A stretch of DNA of 64,000 bases from Saccharum officinarum (taxonomy: Eukaryota; Streptophyta; Magnoliopsida; Poales; Poaceae): positions 1,906,407 through 1,970,406 of the forward strand of contig CM036160.1 in assembly GCA_020631735.1 (NCBI GenBank), written 5' to 3'. Positions 12,032-23,498 of the stretch are shown here, in pieces. Under the pieces are notes generated by a model. It had not been told where the DNA came from. It worked only from the letters and a program-made list of their open reading frames with translations, and ran no database searches. The translations under genes and the position numbers were made by a program. Each line of letters begins with the position of its first letter. Position 1 is the stretch's first letter.

Positions 12032-13163
12032 AAGGTGGAGTCACATTTTATTAATTTTGTCATTACCTGTCTTATGTAGGAACATAGTTTTGCTCTTTTT
12101 TGTTTTTTTGGGTAGGATGCCACAAGTTACAGCACAGCCGCACAAGGCAAGTGTAAATAAAACCTATAAACTGTGACAGATTACAGTCACAGCATCACCA
12201 GACTGTACTGCTACATTTTTTATAATGTGAAATATAAGTGCTTATCTACGTAACAACTGATGACGTTTAGGCATATATTTCCATGAGAGATGGGACATGG
12301 TTGAGTTCCTTGCCATTGGATTACTCCGGATGGATCCTGAACTGGGTACTGACATACTGCGTATAGGCATGAATGAATGAAATAATTGCCAATTTCCTCC
12401 CAACCTCTTGGTTTCAGTTTATTGAAAGACTGCTACCAAAACCTTGTTGCAATTCAAACCACCCAGAACAATGAAGGTGTTGGATCACCGGTGAACCTAC
12501 CCTGGTTTTCTCTTTCTGATGCTTCAGAATCGACATATGCGGCTTAAAGTGCTCCAATGCCTTGTCTAAGCTATATGGAACTGCGCAAGATGACTACCTG
12601 AGCAAATTCAGGTCAATTTAGGCCTCGTTCGGTTATCTAACAACGATTCCCAGCCGGAATGATTAAATAATTTGTATAACCTTGATCTAACTGGAATGCT
12701 TCCGAGGCGCAGTCCACCCTAACCGAATGAGGTCTTATAACTTTTTAACTCGCAGCCTGTGGCGTGTGAAATGTGAAGTCACGACGTAATGCTGAGCTGA
12801 GCACTAAGCTTATTTCTATGCATTTCATTTCCACAGTAATGTGGAATTTTCTTAGTTTGATTTTGACATTTGGTCATTGCACCTAGAAGCAGAGGAAAAT
12901 GATGTTTTATTTGCTGACCATACACACCTTAACTAGTGAATCCATTACCACTTAGCAGAATATTCAGCATGCTCGGTTGCTAGGAAAATTAGCTGAATCT
13001 GACGCCCATGGCACCACGCCTCTCCACTCTCCAGGTCAAGGCAAAAGCAGAGCACGAAGCAGAGCAGCAGATTCTCCCACTCCCTCCTCTTCTTCACCTG
13101 CTCCGCCGCCCGCCCGCATTCGCAGCTCGGGCCCACTCGGCCAACCACTAATCATCACCCACC
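12032..13163. other. Intergenic region upstream of the F-box gene
   Basis: No coding signal that I can support. It holds the 3' flank of the NB-ARC-like fragment, one short MITE (12621-12734) and, from about 13010, the GC-rich 5' leader of the F-box gene. No clear TATA box was picked out. Confidence 0.6.
12621..12734. mobile_element. Tourist-like MITE (114 bp)
   Basis: Terminal inverted repeats GGCCTCGTTCGGTTA and TAACCGAATGAGGTC (about 13 of 15 positions pair) flanked on both sides by TTA, the 3-bp target duplication of PIF/Harbinger-type elements. Too short to code for a protein. Confidence 0.75.
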
Positions 13164-14796
13164 ATGGAAGCAGATCCGCCACCGCCGGCGAGCGCGCTGA
13201 TGGAGGAGCTGGTGGAGGAGGTCCTGCTGCGCTTCCCACCTGCCGATCCGGCGAGCCTCGTCCGGGCCGCGCTCGTCTGCAGGCGCTGGCGCCGCATCGT
13301 CACGGGCCCGCGGTTCCGCCGCCGCTACCGCGACCTCCACCTCCACCGCGGGGGCTCGCCCTTGCCCCCGATGCTAGGATTCCTCGCCAGCGCCGGCACG
13401 GGGACCCGCTTCGTGCCCACCTCCACCTTCCGCCCCGCACCCACACCCCCGCGCGCGGACGGCGGCTGGCGCGCGCTCGACGCCCGCCACGCCCGCGCCC
13501 TCCTGCGCCGGGACACCGGCCGCGACGCGCCCGTGGACTGCGAGCTCGCCGTCTGGGACCCCGCCACGGGCCGCCGCACGGACCTGCCCCGCCTCCCCTG
13601 GGCTCCCTACTACCCCTACAGCTGGAACGCCGCGGTGCTCTGCGCCGCCGCCGCCGCCTGCGACCATCTCGACTGCTCCGGCGGCCACTTCCTCGTCGTG
13701 GTGGTGGGCACCAACCACGCGGAGATGTTCGCCCACGTCTACTCGTCGGAGACGGGCGCGTGGAGCGCGCCCGCGTCCGCTCGGCACCCCGACGACAACG
13801 TCGACTTCGCGCCGAGCGCGCTTGCCGGGAACGCGCTCTACTTCGCCTTCCAGATGGGCACGGCGGCCCTGGAGTTCGATTTGCGCACGCGGGAGATGGC
13901 GGTGGTGCGCCTGCCGCCGCCACGCTTCGACTGGCAGCGCGTCGTGCTCGCCACCAGGGATGATGGTCGTCTGGGACTCGCCATGGCTGGCAAGTCCACG
14001 ATCTACCTGTGGGCAAGGGAGGCGCGGTCTCGAGGAGATGGGAATTGGGTACAGACCAGAGCCGTCGAGCTCGACACGCTGCTCCCTGCTGGTGCCATTT
14101 CAGCCTTTCCTGATGTGGTTAGCTTTGTGGATGGCGTCGGTGTCGTTTTTGTGAGGACGGGTGATGGGCTCTTCACCATTGATCTGAAGTCTCTCCAGGT
14201 CACAAAGGTATCCAGCGATACTGGCTTCTCCAGCATTTTTCCCTACATCAGCTTCCACACTCCAGGTAATTGCCTCGTCCGCGTTCACCCTGTATATATC
14301 TTCATCCCAGTCCCAGTAGCTTTGCTTGTATGTGATGAACGATGAGTTAGTAAAGTGGAATATCACGGTCCAATAAAAGAAAATGCATTACCCTTATATA
14401 GGTATGCCACCAGCCCACCACGCTTCAAATCTGCAGATATGCCTAGAATTGTTTTGTCCTCTGTTATGTAGGCAGGCCCAGTAAAAACTACCCAGTAGGA
14501 GAGTGGAAAAACAAAAATAATGGTATTACCTACATGAGCTTGTACACTTTAAATTTCTTGGATATGATCTTTCAATGTCACCTGATAACATAGATGATAT
14601 CAATGCCACACAAAGGGTAGCTGTTACCTGGTAGCCTGTTTGATTGCCCAGCAACATGTTTTTCGTGCATGGTCAGAAACCATTTTCTAATAAGCGATAA
14701 TAGGTTTCAACCAGCTGATGTTATTTCCTAAATTTGTGTATTTCTGTAGCAATGGAAGTTGCCTCAACTGGTGAGGGGCCAAGTTCACGTGCATAA
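13164..14796 (+). CDS. F-box protein, two exons
   Basis: Likely substrate-recognition subunit of an SCF ubiquitin ligase. Start ATG at 13164 has a strong ACCATGG context. Exon 1 is 13164-14265, ending CCAG|GTAATT; exon 2 is 14750-14796 after TTTCTGTAG, and the join keeps frame and gives a short Ser/Gly-rich end and a TAA. The total is about 382 residues. Residues about 10-50 form an F-box (ELVEEVLLRFPPADPASLVR, then VCRRWRRIV). The rest is a beta-propeller-like region typical of grass F-box proteins, with WDPATGRRTDLPRLP near residue 135 (the classical interaction-domain pattern). Exon 1 is very GC-rich, normal for grass genes. The substrate cannot be told. Reading through the intron would add about 26 unrelated residues, so the spliced model is preferred. 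Confidence 0.87.
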
Positions 14797-16002
14797 GGTG
14801 CTTATGTGCAGGTTTCTTAGTCAAGGGGAAACTTAGTTGCTTCTCGGTGGGTTCTTGGTTTTAACTCAAGAGCTCTATGTTTTGTCTAAAGGATTCTATC
14901 TTGTAAATTTGTTAGTTTGATCACTGCTTTGTGTGTAAACTGGTAAGTCTTTGTGTTCTCCTGAATTGTAGCTTGCAAAGAATCCTAGAATGAATGTGAT
15001 TTCCCTTCTGTGTGCATATGTATGCTCAAGAAAACAAGCATTTGAAGTTAATGTTCTGCGCTTCCATATGTGCTGTGTAACTTTTGCTTAATTTTAGTTT
15101 GATTCCATATTATTAGAATATGAATAGCCTAGAATTTGTATAGTCTAGAATGAAGAGTCTTAGTAGTTGAAGAGTCATGTAACTCCTTTATAAACTCTTG
15201 ATCAATCAATGGAACAGCAGGGATTATTCCTCTCATACATATCTTATGGCCTGAAACATGAGAACTGAGGAAGAAAGGAAATAATAATTCCTGACATCCA
15301 GTTTGTGCCATTTTCGATATTAGGAGGTGTTCAAAGCTCTGAAGCATTCAATTAAATTTTCGTAAGCACCAGTCATCAAAACGTCCAGGCCTATATGAAG
15401 AGTATGAGGTCTGCATGGATGATTTCAGTACTTCAGTTCATACAGAAATTCTTAAAAGTCCTAGCTAGGAATGGGTCTTAACTGTGTCTACTGAGTCGTA
15501 TGTTTTGTTCACTCACAGAAGAAAACACAAGAAATTGTTGAAAGGGTGACTAGATGTGGTCAATGATCAGACAGTAACATCGCACTCTGAACAGTTAAAA
15601 AAATTCCATAGGACAGGCATGCATATATCGATTGATTTTTAGTCATTCTTATTCTGTATTCTGTACGTACTCTTCAGCTGCAGTTTCCTGATTGTAAAGG
15701 ATTTAAGATACATTTTTCATATTTAATCAAGATATTGTCAGAGTATGTGCTATTCCATTGCTCAGGTAATGTTTGCAGAGTGCTATCCTTCTGAAACACG
15801 GAGTAACACAGAGAGTTGGGAATTTGTAGTGCAAACTCTGGCCTAGAGGCAACTCGTGTTCAGTCAGTTAGCCAAAAAGTCCGACAGAGGACACTGGTTA
15901 ATATAGTTATTAGCTGTTATACAGAGCATACATCAGTTTCTAATCTAACAATCTGATTTCTGTGATTCTCGTATCATAAGTTCTCTACAGAGAAATTACA
16001 TA
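14797..16002. other. F-box gene 3' flank and intergenic DNA
   Basis: AT-rich sequence that probably includes the 3' UTR of the F-box gene. I see no supported gene, repeat array or RNA here. Confidence 0.5.
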
Positions 16003-16261
16003 CTCCCTCCATCCCAAATTATAAGACATTCCAAGAATCTTGGAGAGTCAAAGGATATAAAGTTTGACCAAATTTATATGATAAGATAATAATATTTATG
16101 ACACCAATTAAGTATCATTAGATTCTTTATTAATTATATTTTCATAGTATACCTATTTGATGTTATAAAGTTTTGTAATTTTCTCTATAATTTTGGTCAA
16201 ACTTAAGATGTTTTGACTCTTCAAAAGTCTTGGAATGCCTTATAATTTGGAATGGAGGGAG
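16003..16261. mobile_element. Stowaway-type MITE (259 bp)
   Basis: Near-perfect terminal inverted repeats beginning CTCCCTCCATCCCAAATTAT and ending in the complement, with TA on both sides (16001-16002 and 16262-16263). This is the Tc1/mariner-type target duplication. The interior is AT-rich and non-coding. Confidence 0.92.
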
Positions 16262-16646
16262 TAGTAGATAGTGATGTATGAAAGTGTAAGCAAGTAAATA
16301 AAAAATCAGTAGAAAGGGTCAGAATTCAACAGTCAAGGGCTGTACCTATCGAAGTAGACAATCAGTAGAAAGTGTAAGCAAGTAAATAAAAAACCGGTAA
16401 GAATATTAAGGTAAGGGTCCCAAAAGTCATACATGTGAATGGACTATTGAATCTCTCAATTTAGATTTTTCTATATGTTTTTGCTTCTTGAGCCCAGTTG
16501 TTCTTATATGCCTTTGTTCTCCTTTCAGTTTTGACGTAAATACAGATTACATAGTGAGTTTCAGAAACATCAATACTCATCTTGTGTTCTCTTAGTTCTT
16601 CCCCTTCCTGCAGCGTTGTCTTCCTGAGGAGCAAGAGAACTCCCAA

Positions 16647-17647
16647 ATGGAAAGTTTCCTTTCTGCAGTCCTGAGTGAGCTGATATCTCGATCCATAAAT
16701 TTCATCATCAACAAGTGGTCAAAGTCACTGACACTGAACATGGAGGAAAGCCTACAAAGGGCTCTTGTTCGAGCACAGGTCATCATTGAGGAGGCCATGG
16801 GACGGCACATCACAAATCAAGCCATGCTTCGGCAGCTGGGCATGCTGAGGGACGCCATGCACCGAGGCTGTTACGCACTTGATGCGTTCAGGTACCAGCC
16901 TCACTATGGAGAAGATGGCAACGATCCAGCTGCTAGGCGCTTTATGCCCCTATCCAAGGTACCCTCTGCAAAGGATCCCTATTTCTTCAGTCGAAATGTA
17001 CAGTTTCAGGAACAACTATGAGAGGCACTTGACGGACTGAGCTCGATGATTGTTGATCTGAATGAGTTGGTCATGTTCTTGATGAGCTACCCTCGCCTGT
17101 ATCGCCAGCCTTACAGCATGCATATTCTTTTGGGTAATTGCATGTTTGGTCACCAGATGGAAGCAGAACTTGTCATTAATTTCCTTTTGCACACAAATCC
17201 TCATAGTAACGAAGAATTGGACGTCCTGCCAGTTGTTGGTCCACTCAGAGTCGGTAAGAGTACCCTAATCGCTCATGTTTGCAAAGATGAAAGAGTCTGT
17301 AATTATTTCTCAGAAATCATGTGGCTACACGGCCGTGATTTTACGGATGATGAGCTAACTTTCAAACAGGGATGCACAGTGAAACATCAAAACTGTTTGT
17401 CAAACTTGGAGAAGGGCAAGAGATTGCTAGTTGTTATTGAACTATATGGCAATATCTGTGAAGATGCATGGAATAGGTTTTTCCTTGCTTCCAAACGGAG
17501 CTTTCTTAGTGGTAGTAAAATCATAGTGACAAGCTGTTCAGACAAGATTGTAAAGTTTGGAACAACACTAGCTCTAACTCTGAAGTTCCTGTCACCTGAG
17601 GCTTATTGGTATTTCTTCAAGACACTTACATTTGGAAGCATTGATCC
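16647..17647 (+). pseudogene. NB-ARC-like gene, 5' two-thirds with one nonsense codon (copy B)
   Basis: Begins MESFLSAVLSELISRSINF, an Rx-N-like four-helix start common in grass NB-ARC proteins. The same frame runs on through VVGPLRVGKSTL (Walker A, 17228-17264), a degenerate kinase-2 motif (RLLVVIELYGNICEDAW, the usual double Asp being lost), GSKIIVTSCSDKIVKF (RNBS-B) and an RNBS-C-like motif. A single TGA at 17019-17021 splits the frame. At about 17648 homology to copies A and C stops, where an antisense retroelement LTR begins, so the C-terminal domain is gone. The lack of a normal kinase-2 Asp pair suggests weak or no ATP hydrolysis even before these breaks (inference). An upstream AG at about 16613 may be a splice acceptor. 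Confidence 0.8.
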
Positions 17648-18758
17648 CGGCCATGAGCGGGCTAGCTGGAGTGCGCACGGGTTCCGCAAAGAGATGACGA
17701 ACATGGTAGTGCGATGCAAGGGGAGAGAGAGGGAGCGAGGGCGCTGGCGGCGGAGCGCGAGCTCGACGGCCCGGCCATGGCGGCACGTGCGGGAAAAGCT
17801 TGATTGAGCCTTACCGTCGGCGAGCAAGGCACACGGTGGCCCGTTCGGAGTAGAGGAGGAGGTGACAGAGCGTGGAGTGCAAGCAATCGGGCGGAGGCTG
17901 CTCACCGGCGTCGGAACACGACGGCGGAGACGGTGGCGAGCGGTGGCGAGCGGGGTGAGCGCGGCTCCCGTTCGGGTTTCTCAAAGGGAGCAAGAGGGAG
18001 AGCAAGTGAGGGGTGGAGGGGAGGCAGAGGCGCGGGCGAGATGCCGTGGAGTCGAGTGCGCGGGGGCCACCGGCGGGCGTGTGGCGTGCGGCGTCGGCGG
18101 CGTACGGCCACGCGGCGGCCGTCTCCTGCCGCGGTCACCACGGGCGCGGGCGCACGCGCGTGGGGGGAGCGAGCGGGACGTGGGAGAGGCCGGGCCGGCT
18201 TGCACTGATGGGCCGAAAACGGGGCGGCGGCCCGGTAAGCCAGGGAAAAGCTTTTCTTTTTCCATTTTTAAATTCCAGAATTTTTAAACAGCCCAAAATT
18301 CAAATTTTGGAGGAGAAAAAGACATTTTCGAAAGTTGACCCCAAAACAAAAGTTGTTCAAAATTTAATTCTCTACAACTTTGATTTAGGGCACACTTTGA
18401 AATTCCCAACAGATTTTGAATTTAAGATTCAAAGCCTATTTTTCAAATAAAAACCCATTTTTCTAGAATATTTTAAAAGCAAATTTTGAGGAAATTTGAA
18501 TACCAACCTTGCTCCAAAAATCATGCTAAATAATTCTAGATGATTTAAAATTAAAGCCAAACATGTTTTACTAACCTAGCAAGCATAATTAGGGCAAAAG
18601 TAAAACTAACAAGCATATGCAACATGCATGTTTCAAAATAATGTTTCACATGTTTCAATTCAACTTTACACTTACATTGCATGTGATTATGAATGCATTT
18701 GATGCTAATGCTCATGATTTGAGATGCTAATGCGATGCTTAACACCTAGGGTGTTACA
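17648..18758 (-). mobile_element. Antisense LTR remnant of a chromovirus-like element
   Basis: Read on the minus strand it starts at 18758 with TGTAACACCCTAGGTGTTAA. This closely matches the first bases of the Tekay LTRs at 23499 and 34125, followed by the same AT-rich then very GC-rich layout. Only about 1.1 kb is present against 3.9 kb in the full LTR, and it is well diverged. It truncates NB-ARC-like copy B. No internal region follows on either side. Confidence 0.78.
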
Positions 18759-21375
18759 CGCCTTCAGCGGGTGGCGGGGGGAGAAGGATGGCACCTGACC
18801 CGCCCTCTCTCGGGCGATGGCGATGGCGCCGCCACCACCACCACCCAGCCCAGCCATCCTACGCTGCCTCACCTCCCTCCAATCACAGATCCTAGCTCCC
18901 TATCGCCTGATCTATCGATCCATGGGGATCTTGAAGGGTTTCTGTCCTTCTCCTTAGAGATCCCGTCCTCGGACGCAGCAGGGCCGTTGCCAGCCGCCCC
19001 CTCACCCCGCCGCTGCCGGCCGCCAGTCCGATGTCGATGAGCCCCTCCCCCACCGCCTTACCCTCCCTTGCAGCCTCTACGCTCGTGGATTTGCCTTCTG
19101 CCGCTCGGGCTGCATCCCTTGGTGCTGCCCTGCCACCCGTCGCCGCCGCCGCTGTCGGTCTCCGGCCTGGAGCCAATAGCCCCTGCCCCCTCCGCGTCCA
19201 CGGTTCTTACCTATCCTGCCTCCTCTGGAAGCGTAGCCACTAGCCCCACTGTCGTCAAGCAGCTCCGCTCTCCGCACCTCGACCACTCCCCTACCAGCCC
19301 ACAGACCGCCATCCCGGCACCGGCGGCCATGCAGCCTCCCCATGCCTCCTCCAATGGTATGGGTTCAGCCACCTTGTCCCTAGAGGCGTCTCCCTTCTTC
19401 CCTGGCGGTACCCCTGGGCGTCCCAAGACTGTGCGGTGGTCGGATAACTCCGATATCTTTGACTTCGACAGCGAGGCCGGGTCTGCACGGCCCCCGTGGC
19501 CCTCCTACCTCGACGCCGTCTGCCGGGACTCTTTGGCACTTGTTGATGTTCTGGCTGAAGGGAGTATTCAGCCGCCATCTTGTGCTGTCGATCAGCAGCT
19601 GGCGGAGCCCATGCAGATGTGAGGGGCACGACGACCATCAAGGCGCATGAGGGGAAGACGCTCGAGAAGGCCATGGCCCTAGGGAGTGGCTTCTTTGGTT
19701 GTGGTTCCGCTACCCCCTGGCGTGCGCTCCTTCATGGTGTAGGGGGCGCCCCCTTCTAGCGCTAGTGGCAAGGGTCGGCACCGCCGTAGGAAGCACCGGG
19801 GCCGCCCTGTGCTCGTCCATGGCCTACCCCTATGCGACCATGAGCACCAGGGTGCGCAGGACGCCATTTTTGATCGTCTGCGGGTGCTGGTGTTCTAGCG
19901 TCTCGGCCCGCGGCACCGTATCTCGGCCCCCGACGTCGATGGCTGGAGGGAGATTTTGCCACGCAGAGTGGATGCGCAGGCACGCCTGGCTGGCACAAGG
20001 CCTCAGGCTCCTCCAGTTCCACCGAAATTGGTTGGGTGCTGCTTCAACTGCTTGGGTTCCGACCATGTTGCCTCCGCTTGCCGCAATTGGTCCAGGTGCC
20101 TCCGGTGTGGGGAGGAGGGTCACCATGCACGTCAATGCTGGCGTAAACGAGGTGTGGTCCGTGGACAACCTCGACGTCGGTCTGATGGTACCTCCTGCAC
20201 TCCCTCCTTAGGCGTTGTAGTGGATGTTGTTGATGGTGTCGTGTGGGACACCTCGGTCCGTGGTCATCCCCACAGAAGTCGGCGGCGGCAATGGAAGCAA
20301 AATTCAGACCGGTGCAGGAGCTCGGCCATTACTGCCGTCGCGTCTCCTGCTTGCCCCAAGTTCAACCCTTTGATGTTGTCGCTGCGCCTGGACATAGGGC
20401 ATGCTGGTCGGGATGTGGCGGATGATCCGATGATGGTGGAGCTCGTCGCCTCGCTCTCTGTTATTCAGACAGCCAGAGCACCACCTCCCGTGCTTGCTGC
20501 TCCAGCGGAGGGCGAGGCCCCCCGAACTGCCATTTATGCCTATGTGCCTGGATGCTGGGCATGCTAGTCATGATGTGGTGGAGGATCCGATGGTGGTGGA
20601 GGTCGTTGCCTCGCTCCGTGTCATCCAGCCTGCTGAAGCACCGACAATGGGGCCACCGTCTCCTGTGCTTGCTGCTCCCGCTGTGCACGATGCCCTGCCA
20701 TCTTCACCTGTGCATAGCTGTGGGTCACCGCACACGGATGGGCCTGTGTCGTATCCCTCATGGGATAATGCCATGGTGTCCTTCATCGAAGCCTTCAAGC
20801 TACCGCTCAAGCAGCCGGTTATTGTGTCACCGCCTAGGCTGCGCATCACCAAGGACCCCAAAGCTGTTGATGATGGCGATTTCGTCCCCAAGCACAGCGC
20901 CCGTTTAGCTGCTAAGATCACGTTCAGAGCATCGAAGTGGGATGCTCAGGCAAGAAAGGTGCTCAAGAAAAAGCTCGGGCTTGAGGTCGAGACGGAGAAG
21001 CCTGATGAGGCATCATTTGAGGAGTTTCAGCAGATTGTCGTCACGACGCCGCTCCATGTAAGGCGGGAAGCCATGGAGGCTCTCTTTCCGGGGAGAGGCC
21101 GTCGTCGTGGTACGGTGATGGACGGTGAATAGGCCAAGCGATTCTAGCACTTTGCCTTGTTGTACTCACGGTCACAAATTATAGTGCCGTATAATCCTTA
21201 GAATGTGTTGTAATTGCTAGACTCTTGCTCTAGCTTGTCAATATTCTTGGTTGCTCCCGTACGCTAGTGTCTTGCCAGCAGATGTGGAACGGCCAGAACT
21301 CGTCGAGGTCGTGTAACTTTTAAACTTTCCTGTCCTCTAAATGAAAAACAGGTTACGACCTGATCGCGAAAAAAC
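18759..21375 (+). mobile_element. LINE-type ORF1 remnant without ORF2
   Basis: GC-rich region whose three frames together read as a plant L1-type ORF1 protein. It has a Pro/Ser-rich start, RWSDNSDIFDFDSE near 19435, two consecutive CCHC knuckles (CFNCLGSDHVASAC and CLRCGEEGHHARQC, about 20040-20140) and a C-terminal block with HSARLAAKITFRASK near 20895. Frames shift at least twice, so it is a pseudogene. After the stop at 21130-21132 comes about 240 bp of 3' UTR ending in GATCGCGAAAAAA near 21375, the usual LINE tail. No endonuclease or reverse transcriptase follows, so it is a deleted or non-autonomous copy. Left end uncertain. Confidence 0.7.
20385..20690 (+). repeat. Imperfect tandem duplication inside LINE ORF1
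   Basis: About 150 bp appears twice in a row (near 20385-20515 and 20545-20690). Shared blocks encode CLDAGHA-like, DDPMMVELVASLSVIQ-like and PVLAAPA-like segments with moderate divergence between copies. Confidence 0.7.
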
Positions 21376-21570
21376 CAATTCCTTTGCCGCCGCCTCTTAT
21401 CTTCTACTTCTACCGGCGATCAAAATCGCAGCAAAGATTTGGCCCTCCCTCTCGCCTTCATCTCCTCAAGCATGGTATGGGGCTTTCTCATCATCATTGA
21501 ATTGATTCCTACTACTTACTACATTTTATTCTAGTTTAATCTGTCTCGATTTATTTTGCTTGCCGAGCAT

Positions 21571-21676
21571 GTTTGCCAGATGTCTCTTCTAGGGTTCTAG
21601 CTAGGGTTTGCCAGATGTCTCATCTAGCGTTCTAGCTACGGCTTGCTAGATGTCCCATCTAGGGTTCCCAGCTAGG
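21571..21676 (+). repeat. 35-bp tandem repeat, three copies
   Basis: Units starting TTGCCAGATGTCTCTTCTAG recur with a 35-bp period at about 21572, 21607 and 21642, each ending in a TCTAGCTAGG-like string. Divergence is a few bases per copy. No function visible. Confidence 0.8.
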
Positions 21677-21906
21677 CTCCTAATTAATTCGACTATTGCC
21701 CATAATAACATACATATATGAATATTGGCCTCCTGCGGACTCCACTTTTCCTCCAAGGGAAATTGTCGTTTGCGAGATGTCCACTTCGTTATTATATATG
21801 CATGGTTGCATTGGCAATGTAAAGAACATCTTCAAAAAAAGAAAATAATAAAACCAATAATCTTGTTTTTCCCTTCTTACTATATTAATCCATATAATAT
21901 TGACCG

Positions 21907-22242
21907 GCCCGTTAACCATCACCTTCACATTGATGTCCTTGATTTCTTCCAGTTTGTTCTAATGAGTAATGACAATGACTCATGTTTCTGTATGTTGGCT
22001 TAGCTTATTTCGTATGCTATTCACGATGCTTGCTGGGGACATCAAATTTACCCTGATAGATTGCAGTAACATTTGCCCGTTAACCATCACCTTCACATTG
22101 ATGTCCTTGATTTCTTCCAGTTTGTTCTAATGAGTAATGACAATGACTCATGTTTCTGTATGTTGGCTTAGCTTATTTCCTATGCTATTCACGATGCTTG
22201 CTGGGGACATCAAATTTACCCTGATAGATTGCAGTAACATTT
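21907..22242 (+). repeat. 168-bp tandem duplication, two near-identical copies
   Basis: GCCCGTTAACCATCACC starts at 21907 and again at 22075. The two 168-bp units differ at about one position (TTATTTCG against TTATTTCC). They lie in the presumed leader or intron of the ubiquitin-like pseudogene. Confidence 0.9.
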
Positions 22243-22352
22243 AGGGTTTTATCGCCTAGCTTGCTTGCGCCCATTTCTGTTTGTTGCACCTTTTATCGTG
22301 TGTGACTATCTTTGTATATGTACAGATTCACACTCAAGGCAATCTCTTGATA

Positions 22353-22802
22353 GGCAGCAACGTCAAGGCAAAGATCCAGGACTAGGAGGGCATTGCCAAA
22401 CGACCCGCAGCGCTGCATTGGAGCCTGAGCAGGCCGAGTCGTCCATGAACAATATTGCTACTGCCAAGCCTAATAAGGTTCAGAAAAAGGAGGAACGGGA
22501 CCGCGAATGGCATCGTTGCATCCAGTACATCGAGTGTGCCCTGAAGCAGCACGAGGATGGTCTCCGCCGTTCCTGACCACAACATTCGCATGGAGTCTGC
22601 CCTTCACATGATGCACAGGGTGGGGAGAGGCATGCATATCCTTGTCAGGACTTTCGGAAACACTACCTTAGTGGTACAGGTTGAGTTGTCTGACACAATT
22701 CAAGACGTGAAAGAGAAGATTCAGGACATGGAGGGAATCCCAACATGGGAGCAGCGCTATATCTTCAGAACCAGGCAGCTCGAGGACGGTCGAACCCTCG
22801 CA
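22353..22802 (+). pseudogene. Ubiquitin-like pseudogene (one remnant plus one 57-residue unit)
   Basis: A first remnant near 22353-22405 reads NVKAKIQD then a stop in place of Lys, with the following bases still resembling a ubiquitin gene. The second unit begins MHILVRTF at 22632 and aligns without gaps to ubiquitin residues 1-57, including DTIQDVKEKIQD, EGIP and QLEDGRTLA. It then breaks off where an inverted-repeat element starts. Relative to ubiquitin, K6 and K48 are R, K33 is M and K11 is lost, and only K27 and K29 remain. The second half (with K63 and the di-Gly end) is absent, so conjugation is not possible. The source was probably a polyubiquitin-type gene. Confidence 0.78.
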
Positions 22803-22807
22803 AGTAG

Positions 22808-23318
22808 CCCTGGGCATTCGGGTTACCCGAATTTTTCGGGTCGGGTAGCTCGGGTAATGAAAAACTTACCCGATTTCAGCTTCGAAATACCACTATCCGA
22901 AATTTCGGGTACCCGATAATTCGGTTTCGGGTTCGAGTATTCCCGAACTACCCGATATTTAGAAAAAACAGCATATGTCGGGGGCTCGGTCGCATTCGGG
23001 TAGGGTTCAGATGGGGGCGTAGGGGGATCTGGGGAGTGGGGTCGTGGGGATCTGGGGGCCGCTGCCGCTCACCCGCTCGGTCTCGGCTGGAGCCTAGAGT
23101 TGGCTGCGTTGCTAGGCTATGTGCTTGTGTAAGCTCCTGCGTAGTTGATGGACTTCGAAAAGATCGAGTAAAATAGGTAATTCGGGTACCGGGCAGTGGT
23201 ACCTGAATTACCCAAACTAATTTAGGGTATCTAGAATCACTATCTGAAGTAGCAACTGGGTAATTCGGGTCCGGGTAGTTCGGGTTCGGGTATTGGATAG
23301 CGGGTAATTTGCCCAGGG
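22808..23318. mobile_element. Inverted-repeat element (hAT-like MITE), about 511 bp
   Basis: Ends CCCTGGGCA and TGCCCAGGG are inverted, and the subterminal regions are full of CGGGTA/TACCCG strings that pair across the element. No clear target duplication was found, so the exact borders and superfamily are tentative. It truncates the ubiquitin-like unit. Confidence 0.6.
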
Positions 23319-23498
23319 TGAGCCATGGCGTCCCCACTCCCGAGTCACGGTAGACGGTTTGCACCACCGGGTGCACCACCGGCGAGCGGCCGCGTTGTCA
23401 CGGCGCCGCTCTGGTGATGGCGACTACAGACGGTGCCCTGTTAGGCTTCACGATCCGGCTGCCGGCTCCTGCTCCTGCTCCATCTCGACGCGCAGCGC
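23319..23498 (-). mobile_element. Left part of an antisense copia leader/gag remnant
   Basis: GC-rich flank of the Tekay insertion. The right continuation is 38079-38300, where the remnant's primer-binding site and LTR are visible. The target duplication AGCGC at 23494-23498 and 38074-38078 shows that both parts were once contiguous. Confidence 0.6.

Noticed and set aside
12977..14016. Long Arg/Pro-rich frames on both strands over the F-box gene
   Set aside because: Shadows of the GC-rich exon; only the 13164 frame has domain structure, a strong start and a splice that works.
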